This document shows positions 16,734 to 26,305 of a DNA stretch of 64,000 bases, piece after piece. Position 1 is the first letter of the stretch, and each line of letters begins with the position of its first letter. A program made the translations under genes and the position numbers. The notes beneath the pieces were generated by a model. That model was not told the origin of the DNA. It made no database searches and saw only the letters and a program-made list of their open reading frames with translations. The stretch comes from Pseudomonas iridis. Lineage in GTDB: Bacteria > Pseudomonadota > Gammaproteobacteria > Pseudomonadales > Pseudomonadaceae. The stretch lies in the NCBI RefSeq assembly GCF_017980685.1, contig NZ_JACXXO010000004.1:1-64000 (forward strand). Direction: 5' to 3'.

Positions 16734-18422
16734 TTATGCGATATCGCGTAACTCACGCCGCAGAATCTTCCCGACCGGCGTCATCGGCAACGACTCACGC
16801 AACACAATGTGCTTGGGTACTTTGTACGCTGTGAAATTCTCCTTGCAGTAAGCCTTCAGCTCTTCAAGGCTGACCCCGCTTTCCCGCGCCACCACGAACA
16901 ATTTCACCGCCTCGCCAGAACGCTCGTCCGGCACACCGATCACCGCGCAGTTGGCGACTTTCGGGTGGGCCATGACCACGTCCTCGATCTCATTCGGATA
17001 CACGTTGAAACCGGAAACGATGATCATGTCTTTCTTGCGATCCACGATGCGCACGAAACCATCCGTATCGATGACCGCGATGTCGCCGGATTTGAACCAG
17101 CCCTCAGCATCCAGCACTTCAGCGGTGGCTTCGGGCTTGTTCCAATAGCCTTTCATGATCTGCGGGCCTTTGATGCACAACTCGCCACGCTCGCCCATGG
17201 GCTGCTCGACGCCGTCATCGTTGATCACTTTCAACAGCGTGCCCGGCACTGGCAAACCGACTGTGCCCAGACGCGACTGGTCACCGTACGGGTTGGTGCA
17301 TGCCACCGGTGAGGTTTCGGTCAAGCCGTAACCTTCGGTGATGCGGCAACCGGTGATCTGTTCCCAGCGTTCGGCCGTCGCCTTCACCAGCGCCGTGCCG
17401 CCGGAGTTGGTCAGTTTCAGCGTGGAGAAATCCAGGGTCTTGAAATCCGGATGCTCCATCAATGCGACAAACAGGGTATTGAGGCCCAGCAGCGCCGAAA
17501 ACTTCCAGTTCTTCAGCTCCTTGATGAACCCGCCAATGTCCCGTGGATTGGTGATCAGTACGTTGTGGTTGCCGGAAACCATCATGCACATGCAGTTCGC
17601 GGTGAAGGCATAGATGTGGTACAGCGGCAACGGCGCGATCATCACTTCCTGGCCTTCGCGCAGCAGCGGCTGACCATCCGGGCCGAGTTGCGCAAGGCAG
17701 GCGCGCACTTGCTGCATGTTCGCCACCAGATTGCCGTGGGTGAGCATTGCCCCCTTGGCCAGGCCTGTGGTGCCGCCGGTGTATTGCAACACGGCGATAT
17801 CGTCGAGGCCGGCCGCCAGCGGCTTGATGCCCAGACCGCGACCCATGCGCAGCGCGCTTTTGAAGGAGATCGCCTGCGGCAGTGAATACGCCGGGACCAT
17901 CTTCTTCACTTTGCTGACCACAGTGTTGACCAGCCAGCCTTTGGCGGTGGGCATCAGGTCGCCCATCTTCGCTTCGATCAGGTATTGAATGTCGGTGTCC
18001 GGGAGCACTTCCTGGACTTTCTGGCCGAACATGTTCAGGTAGACCAACGCCCGCGCGCCGGAATCCTTGAATTGGTGGCGCATCTCCCGCGCGGTATACA
18101 GCGGGTTGGTGTTGACCACGATCAGCCCGGCACGCAACGCACCGAACACGGCAATCGGGTAATGCAGGACGTTGGGCATCTGCACCGCGATGCGATCCCC
18201 CGGCGCCAGATCGGTATGCGCCTGCAGGTAACCGGCGAAGGCCGCGCTCTGGCGCTCAAGCTCGGCGTAGGTCAAGGTCACGCCCATGATGCTGAACGCC
18301 GGGCGATCCGCGAACTTCTTGCAGGAACGCTCGAACACCTCGATCACCGACTTGAACTCCCCCATGTCGATGTCCAGCGGTACGCCGGCGGGGCGTTTGT
18401 CATTCCAGAAATCAGGTTGCAT
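16734..18422 (-). CDS. fadD2: Long-chain fatty acid--CoA ligase FadD2
   Basis: A 562-residue paralogue of the adjacent fadD1 product, with the same motif series: YTGGTTGLAKGAMLTH, YGLTETSPVACTNP, and DRKKDMIIVSGFNVYPNE. The N-terminus MQPDFWNDKRPAGVPLDI is distinct from FadD1. The two enzymes of pseudomonads are known to differ in chain-length and growth-substrate preference. The start at 18422 has AGAGGA eight bases upstream, and longer upstream reading has no homology. It is divergent from the lipase-like hydrolase and phaJ4 genes, grouping release, activation and diversion of acyl chains in one place. Confidence 0.92.
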   Translation of the reverse strand: MQPDFWNDKRPAGVPLDIDMGEFKSVIEVFERSCKKFADRPAFSIMGVTLTYAELERQSAAFAGYLQAHTDLAPGDRIAVQMPNVLHYPIAVFGALRAGLIVVNTNPLYTAREMRHQFKDSGARALVYLNMFGQKVQEVLPDTDIQYLIEAKMGDLMPTAKGWLVNTVVSKVKKMVPAYSLPQAISFKSALRMGRGLGIKPLAAGLDDIAVLQYTGGTTGLAKGAMLTHGNLVANMQQVRACLAQLGPDGQPLLREGQEVMIAPLPLYHIYAFTANCMCMMVSGNHNVLITNPRDIGGFIKELKNWKFSALLGLNTLFVALMEHPDFKTLDFSTLKLTNSGGTALVKATAERWEQITGCRITEGYGLTETSPVACTNPYGDQSRLGTVGLPVPGTLLKVINDDGVEQPMGERGELCIKGPQIMKGYWNKPEATAEVLDAEGWFKSGDIAVIDTDGFVRIVDRKKDMIIVSGFNVYPNEIEDVVMAHPKVANCAVIGVPDERSGEAVKLFVVARESGVSLEELKAYCKENFTAYKVPKHIVLRESLPMTPVGKILRRELRDIA

Positions 18423-18621
18423 TGTTCTTGTCCTCTTTACCTGAGCCGATCCGGGCCGCTTTCTGTCATTTCTGAAAAAGCGGAGCTTCACGGACACTAG
18501 CAGTTATGGCCATTCAGGCAAATATGGGCGAGGTCCTCATTGATCGTGTGAATCTTCGTGCCGTGGCGTGGGCTGATCAGACGCGCTATACAATGTGCCG
18601 ACTCTGAGCAAAGGAATCGCC

Positions 18622-19566
18622 ATGACCCACGACACCCTATGGCTGGACGCGAGTGACCGCAGCCGCCTGTACGTCAATCGCTGGCTGCCGCTCGGGCCGC
18701 TCAAAGCGGTGATCCTGCTGGCCCACGGCATGGCGGAACACAGCGCTCGATACGCCCGATTAGCCGACACGTTTTGCGACAAAGGTTATGGCGTGTACGC
18801 CCCGGATCTTCGCGGACATGGCAAAACCGCCGATAACGGCACCCTCGGGCATTTCGCCGATGACGACGGCTGGTGCAAAGTCGTCGGTGATCTGGCCAGT
18901 CTCAACCAGCACATCGGCCAGCAGCATCCCGGCGTGCCGATCATCCTGCTCGGCCACAGCATGGGCAGCTACCTCGCCCAGGGTTATCTGCTGCATCACA
19001 GCGCAAGTCTGCACGGGGCAATTCTCAGTGGTTCGAATTTTCAACCGGTGGCGCTCTATGGCGCGGCGCGGCAGATCGCCCGTCTGGAGAAGCTTCGCCA
19101 GGGCGGCAAGGGACGCAGCGCGCTGATCGAGTGGCTGTCGTTCGGCTCGTTCAACAAAAAATTCAAACTGGTGCGCACACCGTTTGACTGGCTGAGCCGC
19201 GATCCGGCTGAAGTCGACAAGTACGCCACCGACCCACTGTGTGGTTTTCGCTGCACCAATCAGCTGTGGATCGACTTGCTCGGCGGCTTGCAGCAAATCA
19301 GCAAAGCGTCCAATCTCGCCCAGATCGCTCCGGGCCTGCCGCTGCTGGTAATCGGTGGTGAATGTGATCCGGTGAGCGATGGCAAACGTCTGAAAGATCT
19401 GGCTGATGCATTGCGCTCGGCCGGCAGCCAAAACCTGCAACTGAAGATCTACTCGCAGGCGCGGCACGAATTGTTTAACGAAACCAATCGCGACGAAGTG
19501 ATCGCCGATGTGCTGGCCTGGATCGACCAGACCCTGAGCCATCCACGCCCTCAGCGCAGCGAATAA
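18622..19566 (+). CDS. Alpha/beta hydrolase, monoacylglycerol-lipase-like
   Basis: A 314-residue cytoplasmic hydrolase. Residues 31-36 (ILLAHGMAEHS) form the oxyanion region. The nucleophile elbow GHSMGS places Ser113. The acid is probably Asp in GGECDPVSDGK and the base His in QARHELFNETNRDEV. This arrangement and the opening match the serine aminopeptidase S33/monoglyceride-lipase group, so hydrolysis of monoacylglycerols or similar esters is likely. AAGGAA precedes the ATG at 18622. It is 42 bases upstream of phaJ4 and divergent from fadD2, so it may supply fatty acids to those enzymes. Confidence 0.85.
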   Translation: MTHDTLWLDASDRSRLYVNRWLPLGPLKAVILLAHGMAEHSARYARLADTFCDKGYGVYAPDLRGHGKTADNGTLGHFADDDGWCKVVGDLASLNQHIGQQHPGVPIILLGHSMGSYLAQGYLLHHSASLHGAILSGSNFQPVALYGAARQIARLEKLRQGGKGRSALIEWLSFGSFNKKFKLVRTPFDWLSRDPAEVDKYATDPLCGFRCTNQLWIDLLGGLQQISKASNLAQIAPGLPLLVIGGECDPVSDGKRLKDLADALRSAGSQNLQLKIYSQARHELFNETNRDEVIADVLAWIDQTLSHPRPQRSE

Positions 19567-19608
19567 ATTTTTGTGGATTGATCCAATCCATCACAGGAAT
19601 CGAGACCG

Positions 19609-20079
19609 ATGACCCAGGTTACCAACATCCCTTACGAAGCCCTCGAAGTCGGCCAGACCGCCAGCTACAGCAAGACTGTCGAAGAGCGTGACATTCAGCT
19701 GTTCGCCGCGATGTCGGGCGACCATAACCCGGTGCACCTGGACGCCGAGTTCGCCGCCGCCAGCATGTTCAAGGAGCGCATCGCCCACGGCATGTTCAGC
19801 GGCGCGCTGATCAGCGCGGCAGTGGCCTGCGAACTGCCTGGACCGGGCACCATTTATATCGGTCAGCAGATGAGCTTTCAAAAGCCGGTGAAGATTGGCG
19901 ATACCTTGACTGTACGTCTGGAAATTCTCGAGAAGCTGCCAAAGTTTCGCGTGCGCATTGCCACCCGCGTGTTCAACCAGCGTGATGAGTTGGTCGTGGA
20001 TGGCGAGGCCGAGATTCTGGCGCCGCGCAAGCAGCAGACGGTGACCTTGCCGACTTTGCCGGCGATCAGCATTGGCTGA
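19609..20079 (+). CDS. phaJ4: (R)-specific enoyl-CoA hydratase, MaoC family (PhaJ4)
   Basis: A 156-residue single hot-dog-fold hydratase. The catalytic segment LFAAMSGDHNPVHLDAEFA holds the Asp-x-x-x-x-His pair, and the following RIAHGMFSGALIS is the conserved hydratase-2 continuation. It hydrates trans-2-enoyl-CoA to (R)-3-hydroxyacyl-CoA, linking beta-oxidation to medium-chain polyhydroxyalkanoate synthesis. The gene order fadD1, fadD2, hydrolase, phaJ4 is, as I recall, the same in P. putida, which supports the phaJ4 name. AGGAAT precedes the ATG. It probably shares a transcript with the hydrolase gene. Confidence 0.87.
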   Translation: MTQVTNIPYEALEVGQTASYSKTVEERDIQLFAAMSGDHNPVHLDAEFAAASMFKERIAHGMFSGALISAAVACELPGPGTIYIGQQMSFQKPVKIGDTLTVRLEILEKLPKFRVRIATRVFNQRDELVVDGEAEILAPRKQQTVTLPTLPAISIG

Positions 20080-20108
20080 ATGATTGCGCTGTGTCAGGTA
20101 GATCTTCT

Positions 20109-20268
20109 CCCCCTCACCCCAACCCTCTCCCCCGGGGGGCGAGGGGAAAGGGAGCCGATCTCCATGCGATTCAAATCCTGAGTTCGACTCGTTCATTCAG
20201 GTCGATGTATAGCGTAAGACACCTCGGTCAGTCCCCTCTCCCTCCGGGAGAGGGCTAGGGTGAGGGGC
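20109..20268. repeat. Composite CCCTCACCC intergenic repeat, copy 1
   Basis: It starts CCCTCACCCCAACCCTCTCC and ends GGGAGAGGGCTAGGGTGAGG, so its ends are inverted. Inside are a TCAGGTCGATGTA segment and a second small palindrome CCTCTCCCTCCGGGAGAGG. Three more copies lie at 35807, 52026 and 59459. Confidence 0.88.
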
Positions 20269-20283
20269 TTTCCCCCCGGACAT

Positions 20284-20314
20284 AAAAAAACGCCAGGCTA
20301 GCTGGCGTTTTTTT
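20284..20314. terminator. Bidirectional Rho-independent terminator
   Basis: AAAAAAACGCCAG and CTGGCGTTTTTTT enclose GCTAG. It lies between phaJ4 and the convergent gene for a DUF2383 protein, 15 bases after the latter's stop. Confidence 0.9.
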
Positions 20315-20329
20315 ACAGCCTGCGAACGC

Positions 20330-20797
20330 TTACGAGCGTGCGCGAGCCTGGTTACGCAGGGCTTTCACCTGGTCGTGGTTACGTTGTACGCCGTGGTACT
20401 GACGTTCAACCAGATCACGAATACCGACCAGGTTGTGTTTGTTGATTTTTTCGATGGCTTCACGATAAGCCTTCAGGGCGTGGTCTTCACCGCGCTCGGC
20501 TTCGTTCAGCACGGCTTCTTCGTCTTTGCCGGTAAACATGGCTTTGACGTCGACCCAGCGACGGTGCAGGTCACCGCTGACACTGGTGGAGGTTTCCGGA
20601 TCGCCACCCAGCTTGCGAACTTCAGCTTGCAGCTCGGCAGCGGCAGTGGCGCAATCGGCGGAGCGAGTCGCGAACAGGCTTTTCAGTTCAGGATGCTTGA
20701 TGTCTTCAGCGCAAGTCTTGAACCCTTCCTGACCGTCTTTGCTGGTTTCGATCAGGTCGTTCAGTACAGAGATGGCTTCTTTATTAACGTCGGTCAT
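20330..20797 (-). CDS. PA2169-family four-helix-bundle protein (DUF2383)
   Basis: A 155-residue, all-helical, charged protein of the DUF2383 type. It has DLIETSKDGQEGFKTCAEDI in helix 1, a central SADCATAAAELQAEVRKLGG, and a C-terminal VERQYHGVQRNHDQVKALR. The fold is ferritin-like, but I see no complete E-x-x-H di-iron set, so metal binding is uncertain. In P. aeruginosa the relatives are expressed in oxygen limitation and stress. AAGGAAT precedes the ATG at 20797. It is a single-gene unit with its own terminator. Confidence 0.82.
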   Translation of the reverse strand: MTDVNKEAISVLNDLIETSKDGQEGFKTCAEDIKHPELKSLFATRSADCATAAAELQAEVRKLGGDPETSTSVSGDLHRRWVDVKAMFTGKDEEAVLNEAERGEDHALKAYREAIEKINKHNLVGIRDLVERQYHGVQRNHDQVKALRNQARARS

Positions 20798-21001
20798 TTT
20801 TCAATTCCTTGCGGGTTGATGAAAGATGCAAGGGATATTGCAGAGTGCGTGCCAGCTTTTTTGTTTTTTAAAAAACGTTATAAATCAACAATTTAAAGAT
20901 AAATGAACTATCTGTATCTCGGTAATTTGCATGATCTGTCATTTGGCCTGCATGCAGAATGCCTGTATTTTTCAATTTGATTTGAAGCCAGACGAAAAAC
21001 G

Positions 21002-21238
21002 ATGAATCCAGAAAAACTCGAACTGCTGATCACCCGCGAAATGCCCTTCGGCAAATACAAGGGCCGGATCATTGCCGACCTGCCGGGGCCTTACCTTAAC
21101 TGGTTTGCCCGAGAGGGGTTTCCCCACGGCGAACTCGGTGGCTTGCTGGCATTGATGCAGGAGATCGACCACAACGGCCTCTCGGACTTGCTCGAACCAT
21201 TGCGCGCCAAACACGGCAAACCTGCCCCGCGCCACTGA
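21002..21238 (+). CDS. DUF3820 family protein (putative quorum-sensing-regulated factor)
   Basis: A 78-residue protein with the family core MPFGKYKGRIIADLPGPYLN followed by WFAREGFPHGELG. The lysine- and glycine-rich start resembles a small nucleic-acid or nucleotide-binding module. The family carries a quorum-sensing-associated name in Pfam, with no demonstrated biochemical role. No strong ribosome site is visible before the ATG; upstream is AT-rich and may hold a promoter. The next gene, the disrupted PLP enzyme, begins 31 bases further on the same strand. Confidence 0.8.
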   Translation: MNPEKLELLITREMPFGKYKGRIIADLPGPYLNWFAREGFPHGELGGLLALMQEIDHNGLSDLLEPLRAKHGKPAPRH

Positions 21239-21269
21239 AGCGCCCTTCTCTATCAGAGTTAAGCCGACC

Positions 21270-22450
21270 ATGACTGATAACACCCGCCGCGCCCGAGATG
21301 AAGACTTCTGGCAAACGTTCGGCAATCGCTACGACGCTCAATCCGCGCCGATAAACCTGGAGAACGGTTACTTCGGGCGCATGTCGCGCACGGTGATCGA
21401 GGAGTATCAGCGCAACATCGAGATGATCAACAACAGCAACTCGGTGTATGTACGCCAACGCTTCGAACAGCACGACAACCTCGAGATTCGCGCACAATTG
21501 GCCGAGCTGATGGGCGTGCGTGCGCAGAGTGTCGCTTTCACCCGCAACGCCACCGAAGGCCTGCAATCGTTGATCCGCAACTACAATCGCCTGCAACCGG
21601 GCGATGAGGTGTTGATCTGCGATCTGGAGTACGACACGGTCAAGGGGCCATGCGTTGGCTGGCAAGGCAGCGCGGCGTCGAGGTGATCGAGATCGCCCAC
21701 GCGCATCCGGCCAGTTTCGACAGCCTGGTGGAGACGTATCGCGAGACGTTCATTCGCCACCCGAAACTCAAGTTGATGGCGCTGACCCATGTTACCCACC
21801 GCACCGGCCTGGTAATGCCGGTACAGGCGATTGCCGCGCTGGCCAAGGAACATGGCGTCGATATCATCCTCGACGGCGCCCACGCGCTGGGTCAGATGGA
21901 ATTCGATCTCGAAGCCATGGGTATCGCGTTCGCCGGCTATAACCTGCACAAATGGATCGGCGCGCCACTGACCCTCGGTTTTCTCTATATCGCCCCGCAA
22001 CGCCTGGCTGATATCGATCCGGACATGGGCGAGATGCATTACCCAAGCAACGATATCCGCGCACGCACGTCGTACAGCACGCCGAACATCCCGGCGCTGA
22101 TGACTTTGCCGCTGGTGTTCGAGGAACACCGTTCACTTGGAGGCGCTGCGGCCAAAGGTGCGCGGCTCAATTACCTGCGCAATCTTTGGGTCAGCGCTGT
22201 GCGCCACTTGCCCGGTATCGAAGTCATGACCCCGGATGATCCGCGACTGTATTGCGGGATCACGGCGATGCGCTTCACCCGCCATGACGATCAACAGTTG
22301 ATGGCCGAGCGACTGCTCAATGAATACAAGCTGTTCACCGTGGTGCGCACCGGCGCCGCGTGCGGGCCATGCATCCGTATTACGCCGGGGGTGACCACCA
22401 CCGCCATCGACATGCAGTTACTGACCCGCGCGCTCAACGAGCTGCGTTGA
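21270..22450 (+). pseudogene. Class V PLP-dependent aminotransferase/epimerase-like gene with a -1 frameshift
   Basis: Two overlapping frames together encode one protein of about 394 residues. The first, from 21270, runs MTDNTRRARDEDFWQTFGNR to DLEYDTVKG. The second continues from the ATG at 21650 (MRWLARQRGVEVIEIAH) to 22450. The break is at AAGGGGCCATG (21642-21652): one extra G would give AAG GGG GCC ATG and join the frames without loss. The second half holds the PLP-binding Asp in IILDGAHALGQ and the Schiff-base Lys in YNLHKWIGAP. Relatives are isopenicillin-N-epimerase-like and cysteine-desulfurase-like enzymes. As written the gene is broken: the first product ends 12 residues after the shift. 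A homopolymer sequencing error is an equal alternative. Confidence 0.82.
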
Positions 22451-22455
22451 CTGGT

Positions 22456-23181
22456 TTAAACCGTGTACTTGTCGAAGTCCTCGGGTTTGATCTGCGACGA
22501 CACCGCGAAGGTGTCGATGCCGATAGTCAGGTGGCCGAAGAAGCCGTCCTGGTGCGACTCTCGACCGATCGGCCAGACCGTCAGCGTCGAGGCTTCACCG
22601 TTCTGGCTGGCATAGAGCTCGTCCTCGGCGTTGTTCAGCGGTAATGACGCTCGCCCGCGATAGGCCTGGGCATTGAGCACTGACCGGGAAACCACCTCGG
22701 GAAAATACAGCTGGCCGACCCAGGCGACATTGCGCTCCTCCAGGTATTCGTTTCCGGCAACGATGCGCACCGCCACATGGATGTGCAGCGCGCGACCGGC
22801 ATAAAACCCGGGATAGATGGTGGTAAATCGGGCGCGGCCCATGTGATCACAGAACTGGCTACCACGCAGGTAAGTGTCATCGTCCGTGCGCGGGATAGAG
22901 CCGATGGCCGCGACATCGACTTCCGCATCCGGATTGAGGCGGCTCCAGCCCGAATAAGCGCCTCGCGCGTTGCAATGCCAGATATCCACCAGCGCACCGT
23001 TGACGGGCTCGCCGGTCATGGCATCAACGATGGTCAGGCGCAGGATCAGCGGCACTCCTTCAGCACCTTCGCTGATGTTGCGCCGCAAGAGTTTGGGGTT
23101 GCGAAAGAATGGCCCGGCGATTTGCTCGGGGGCCAGTTGATACAGCGACTGCTGCGCGGTTGATGCCAGATCTCGCTCCAT
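22456..23181 (-). CDS. Intradiol ring-cleavage dioxygenase
   Basis: A 241-residue non-haem iron dioxygenase-type protein. The core reads VDIWHCNARGAYSGWSRLNP, where the Tyr in RGAYS is a likely Fe(III) ligand. TTIYPGFYAGRALHIHVAVR supplies a second Tyr and two His ligands. The family splits catechols, protocatechuate or hydroxyquinol between the hydroxyls. The lack of pca or cat neighbours means the substrate is unknown. The start at 23181 follows AGAGGAC. A longer frame upstream is not supported. It ends five bases from the convergent PLP gene. Confidence 0.83.
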   Translation of the reverse strand: MERDLASTAQQSLYQLAPEQIAGPFFRNPKLLRRNISEGAEGVPLILRLTIVDAMTGEPVNGALVDIWHCNARGAYSGWSRLNPDAEVDVAAIGSIPRTDDDTYLRGSQFCDHMGRARFTTIYPGFYAGRALHIHVAVRIVAGNEYLEERNVAWVGQLYFPEVVSRSVLNAQAYRGRASLPLNNAEDELYASQNGEASTLTVWPIGRESHQDGFFGHLTIGIDTFAVSSQIKPEDFDKYTV

Positions 23182-23301
23182 GAGTACGTCCTCTCTTCCA
23201 TAAGATGAACGCAAGGTTAGCGCCACGAAAAAATTGCGGTGCGGTAACTATGTATCGCTGAGTAACGACGCCTTCTTTAGGCGCAGCGGTTTTCTGTGGG
23301 C

Positions 23302-23335
23302 AAAAAAATACGGTGCACCGACCAAGCGCACCGTA
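23302..23335 (-). terminator. Rho-independent terminator after eda
   Basis: On the minus strand ACGGTGC and GCACCGT pair around GCTTGGTCG and the stem is followed by ATTTTTTT. It closes the zwf-pgl-eda transcript. Confidence 0.85.
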
Positions 23336-23371
23336 AAGCCGTAGAACACACAACGAAGTGTCAGGTATTGA

Positions 23372-24037
23372 TCAGTCCAGCAGCGCCAACGCCTCGGCGG
23401 TGCATTCCTGAATGCGGGCCCAGTCGCCGTTCTTGATCCACTCAGGATCAAGCATCCAGCTACCGCCCACGCACATGACGTTTTTCAGCGCCATGTAGCT
23501 CTTGATATTGGCCGGGCCGACGCCGCCAGTCGGGCAGAATTTCACTTCGCCGAACGGGCCGCCGAGGGCTTTGATCGCGGCCACGCCGCCGCTGACTTCT
23601 GCCGGGAACAGCTTGAAGCGGCGATAACCCAGACCATAGCCTTCCATGATCCCGGAGGCGTTGCTGATGCCTGGCAACAGCGGAATCGGGCTGTCGACAC
23701 TGGCTTCGAGCAGGTCACGGGTAATGCCTGGGGTGACGATGAATTGCGAGCCGGCCGCTTCAGCTGCCGCGAGCATGTTGCGATCCAGCACAGTGCCGGC
23801 GCCGGTCATGAGCTCCGGGCGCTGGTCACGCAGGATCTGGATGGCCTTGAGCCCGAACTGTGAGCGCAAGGTCACTTCCAGCGCGGTCAGACCACCGGCA
23901 GCGAGGGCGTCGGCCAGCGGCAGCACGTCCTGTTCGCGGGCGATGGTGATCACCGGCAGGATCCGTGCCTTGGCGCAGATGCTGTCGATCAGGGCAACTT
24001 TGTCCGCCATGGAAACGGTCGGGGATGGGGTTGTCAT
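23372..24037 (-). CDS. eda: 2-dehydro-3-deoxy-phosphogluconate (KDPG) aldolase
   Basis: A 221-residue class I aldolase. Glu54 in LEVTLR is the general acid/base, and Lys142 in RRFKLFPAEVSGG is the Schiff-base residue. GAGTVLD and the phosphate-binding CPTGGVG are also present. It cleaves KDPG to pyruvate and glyceraldehyde-3-phosphate, the last Entner-Doudoroff step. I start at ATG 24037 with AAGGAA about nine bases upstream. An in-frame ATG seven codons earlier would overlap the end of pgl. It is third in zwf-pgl-eda. Confidence 0.95.
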   Translation of the reverse strand: MTTPSPTVSMADKVALIDSICAKARILPVITIAREQDVLPLADALAAGGLTALEVTLRSQFGLKAIQILRDQRPELMTGAGTVLDRNMLAAAEAAGSQFIVTPGITRDLLEASVDSPIPLLPGISNASGIMEGYGLGYRRFKLFPAEVSGGVAAIKALGGPFGEVKFCPTGGVGPANIKSYMALKNVMCVGGSWMLDPEWIKNGDWARIQECTAEALALLD

Positions 24038-24054
24038 AGCGGCTGTTCCTTGGC

Positions 24055-24768
24055 TCATGGGCACCAGAAAATCTCTAACGTAGGTTGCAGAAACGCGCGC
24101 ACCGGCATGGCCGCGACGTCATCGGATGCCAGCGCGGCATTCAGGGTGGTCAGTTTCGACTGACCGGAAATCGACAGAATCTTGTGTTTGGCCGAAGCCA
24201 GCAGCGCACGGCTCATCGTCAGGCGCTGACGCGGCACACTCGGCGCCAGCATCGGCCAGCAACGACGCGTGCCGTCGGTTTGCAGCGCCTGGGCCAGGTT
24301 CGGACTGTCGGGGAACAGCGACGCGGTGTGGCCGTCATCGCCCATGCCCAGCACCAGCACATCAATCGGCGGCAACTCGGCAAGCAAACGGTCAGCCTGT
24401 TCGGCAGCCAGCTCGACATTCGCCGCAGCGCTGTAGAGGCTGAGGAATTGCGCCTTGGCGGCCGGGCCCTTGAGCAGATATTGCTTGAGCAGACCGGCGT
24501 TGCTGTCGGCATGTTCAACCGGCACCCAGCGCTCGTCGGCGAGGGTCACGACAACCTTCGACCAGTCCAGCTCCTGCTTGGCCAGATGCTGGAAAAACGC
24601 CACCGGGCTGCGACCGCCGGACACCACCAGCACCGCGTTGCCGCGTGCAGCGATGGCATCGCTCAGTTGCTTGGCCACATTCAGCGCCAGACCTTCGGCC
24701 AACAGCACCGGGCTCTTGAATGCGTGGGCATTCACGCCCGCAGGCAGTTTCACATCAGATATCGCCAT
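24055..24768 (-). CDS. pgl: 6-phosphogluconolactonase
   Basis: A 237-residue enzyme of the NagB/SIS-like Pgl family, with the signature [18 protein letters not shown] at about residues 42-59, [19 protein letters not shown], and [18 protein letters not shown]. It hydrolyses 6-phosphogluconolactone to 6-phosphogluconate. The start overlaps the last 14 bases of zwf and the gene ends 17 bases before eda, so the three are translated from one message. Confidence 0.95.
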   Translation of the reverse strand: MAISDVKLPAGVNAHAFKSPVLLAEGLALNVAKQLSDAIAARGNAVLVVSGGRSPVAFFQHLAKQELDWSKVVVTLADERWVPVEHADSNAGLLKQYLLKGPAAKAQFLSLYSAAANVELAAEQADRLLAELPPIDVLVLGMGDDGHTASLFPDSPNLAQALQTDGTRRCWPMLAPSVPRQRLTMSRALLASAKHKILSISGQSKLTTLNAALASDDVAAMPVRAFLQPTLEIFWCP

Positions 24769-26221
24769 ACCACGACCTCCCGTCCCGCGTGATCAATGCA
24801 ATGGAGCTCATCGGCCCCCACGACCCGGCCGCGTACGGCTTGGGCGCGTCCCCGGATTTTTTCCACCCGGCGATCAACTGGTCACACCACTTCCACGCGG
24901 CTTCGATTTCATCTTTACGGACAAACAGGTTCTGATTGCCGTTCATCACTTCCAGCAACAACCGCTCGTAGGCATCGGGGATCCGCGCGCTACGCCAGGT
25001 GTCGGAGAAATTCAGTTGCAGCGGACCGCTGCGCAATTGCATGCCTTTGTCCAGGCCCTGCTCTTTGGTCATCACGCGCAAGGAAATACCTTCGTCCGGT
25101 TGCAGGCGGATGATCAGTTTGTTGCTGATCTGCAGGCGCTGCTCGGGGGCGAAGATGTAGTGCGACGGTTCCTTGAAGTGGATGACGATCTGCGAGAGTT
25201 TCTGCGGCATGCGCTTGCCGGTACGCAGGTAAAACGGCACGCCGGCCCAGCGCCAGTTGCGGATATCGGCACGCAGGGCGACGAAGGTTTCGGTGTCGCT
25301 CTGGGTGTTGGAATTCGGTTCTTCGAGGTAGCCCGGTACGGATTTGCCTTCGCTGTGACCGGCGATGTACTGACCGCGCACGACCTGAGTGGTCAGGCCT
25401 TCCGGGCTGATCGGCGCCAGCGCCTTGAGCACTTTGACTTTCTCGTCACGGATGCTGTCGGCGGACAGGTCGGCCGGCGGGTCCATGGCGATCAGGCAAA
25501 GCAGCTGCAACAGGTGATTCTGGATCATGTCGCGCAGCTGGCCGGCCTTGTCGAAATAGCCCCAGCGGCCTTCGATACCGACCTTCTCGGCCACGGTGAT
25601 TTCCACGTGGGAGATGTAATTCTGGTTCCACTGGGTTTCGAACAGGCTGTTGGCGAAACGCAGGGCGATCAGGTTCTGAACGGTTTCTTTGCCCAGATAG
25701 TGGTCGATGCGGTAGGTGCGGTTCTCCGGGAAGAACTGCGCCACGGCGTCGTTGACCTTGCGCGAGGATTCCAGATCGGAGCCGATCGGTTTCTCCAGGA
25801 CCACGCGGGTGTTTTCTGCCAGCCCGACATTCGCCAGGTTCTCGCAGATCGCGCCGTACACCGCCGCCGGAGTGGCGAAGTAGGCAATCATGCGTTGCGT
25901 GCTGCCGGCCATTTCGGCCAGCGCGACGTAATCTTCAGCCTTGAGGAAGTCGACGTGCAGGTAGGTCAGGCGCGCCAGAAAACGTTCGGCGACGGCCTCG
26001 TTCAACTCGTTGCCGACGTAGCGGCGCAATTCGGCGGAGATGAATGCCAGGTGCTGCTGCTCGGTGCCTTCTTCACGGGCCAGCGCGATGATGCGCGTGT
26101 CCTCGTGCAACAAGTCAGCGCCATCGAGGTGATAAAGGGCAGGAAACAACTTGCGCAGGGCCAGATCGCCAAGAGCGCCGAACAAGGCAAAGGTGCACGG
26201 TTCAACCGTAATCGAAGGCAT
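24755..26221 (-). CDS. zwf: Glucose-6-phosphate 1-dehydrogenase
   Basis: A 488-residue dehydrogenase. The Rossmann fingerprint [17 protein letters not shown] starts at residue 11. [10 protein letters not shown] is at 141-150, and the substrate site [10 protein letters not shown] is at 171-180, with its His and Lys. It oxidises glucose-6-phosphate with NAD(P)+. As first gene of zwf-pgl-eda it carries the control region: a HexR-type palindrome at 26287-26305, then an AAGAACAA tract 6 bases before the ATG that replaces a clear Shine-Dalgarno. Regulation by HexR and Hfq/Crc is therefore likely. Divergent hexR starts 217 bases away. Confidence 0.96.
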   Translation of the reverse strand: MPSITVEPCTFALFGALGDLALRKLFPALYHLDGADLLHEDTRIIALAREEGTEQQHLAFISAELRRYVGNELNEAVAERFLARLTYLHVDFLKAEDYVALAEMAGSTQRMIAYFATPAAVYGAICENLANVGLAENTRVVLEKPIGSDLESSRKVNDAVAQFFPENRTYRIDHYLGKETVQNLIALRFANSLFETQWNQNYISHVEITVAEKVGIEGRWGYFDKAGQLRDMIQNHLLQLLCLIAMDPPADLSADSIRDEKVKVLKALAPISPEGLTTQVVRGQYIAGHSEGKSVPGYLEEPNSNTQSDTETFVALRADIRNWRWAGVPFYLRTGKRMPQKLSQIVIHFKEPSHYIFAPEQRLQISNKLIIRLQPDEGISLRVMTKEQGLDKGMQLRSGPLQLNFSDTWRSARIPDAYERLLLEVMNGNQNLFVRKDEIEAAWKWCDQLIAGWKKSGDAPKPYAAGSWGPMSSIALITRDGRSWYGDI

Positions 26222-26226
26222 GATGT

Positions 26227-26234
26227 TTGTTCTT
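26227..26234 (-). promoter_or_regulatory. Hfq/Crc-type CA motif in the zwf leader
   Basis: Reads AAGAACAA on the zwf strand, exactly where a ribosome site should be. It fits AANAANAA. No GGAG-type sequence is visible nearby. Confidence 0.6.
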
Positions 26235-26286
26235 TTATCAAGTTAAGCTACAAATACCTTTTTTCAAGGCATCACTCAAGGGAAAA

Positions 26287-26305
26287 TGTAGTAATAACCA
26301 CAACA
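26287..26305. promoter_or_regulatory. HexR operator between zwf and hexR
   Basis: TGTAGT-AATAACC-ACAACA, an imperfect 6+7+6 palindrome. On the zwf strand it is TTGT-N7-ACTA within a larger dyad, one base from the known P. putida consensus TTGT-N7/8-ACAA. It lies 66 bases before the zwf start. Confidence 0.85.
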
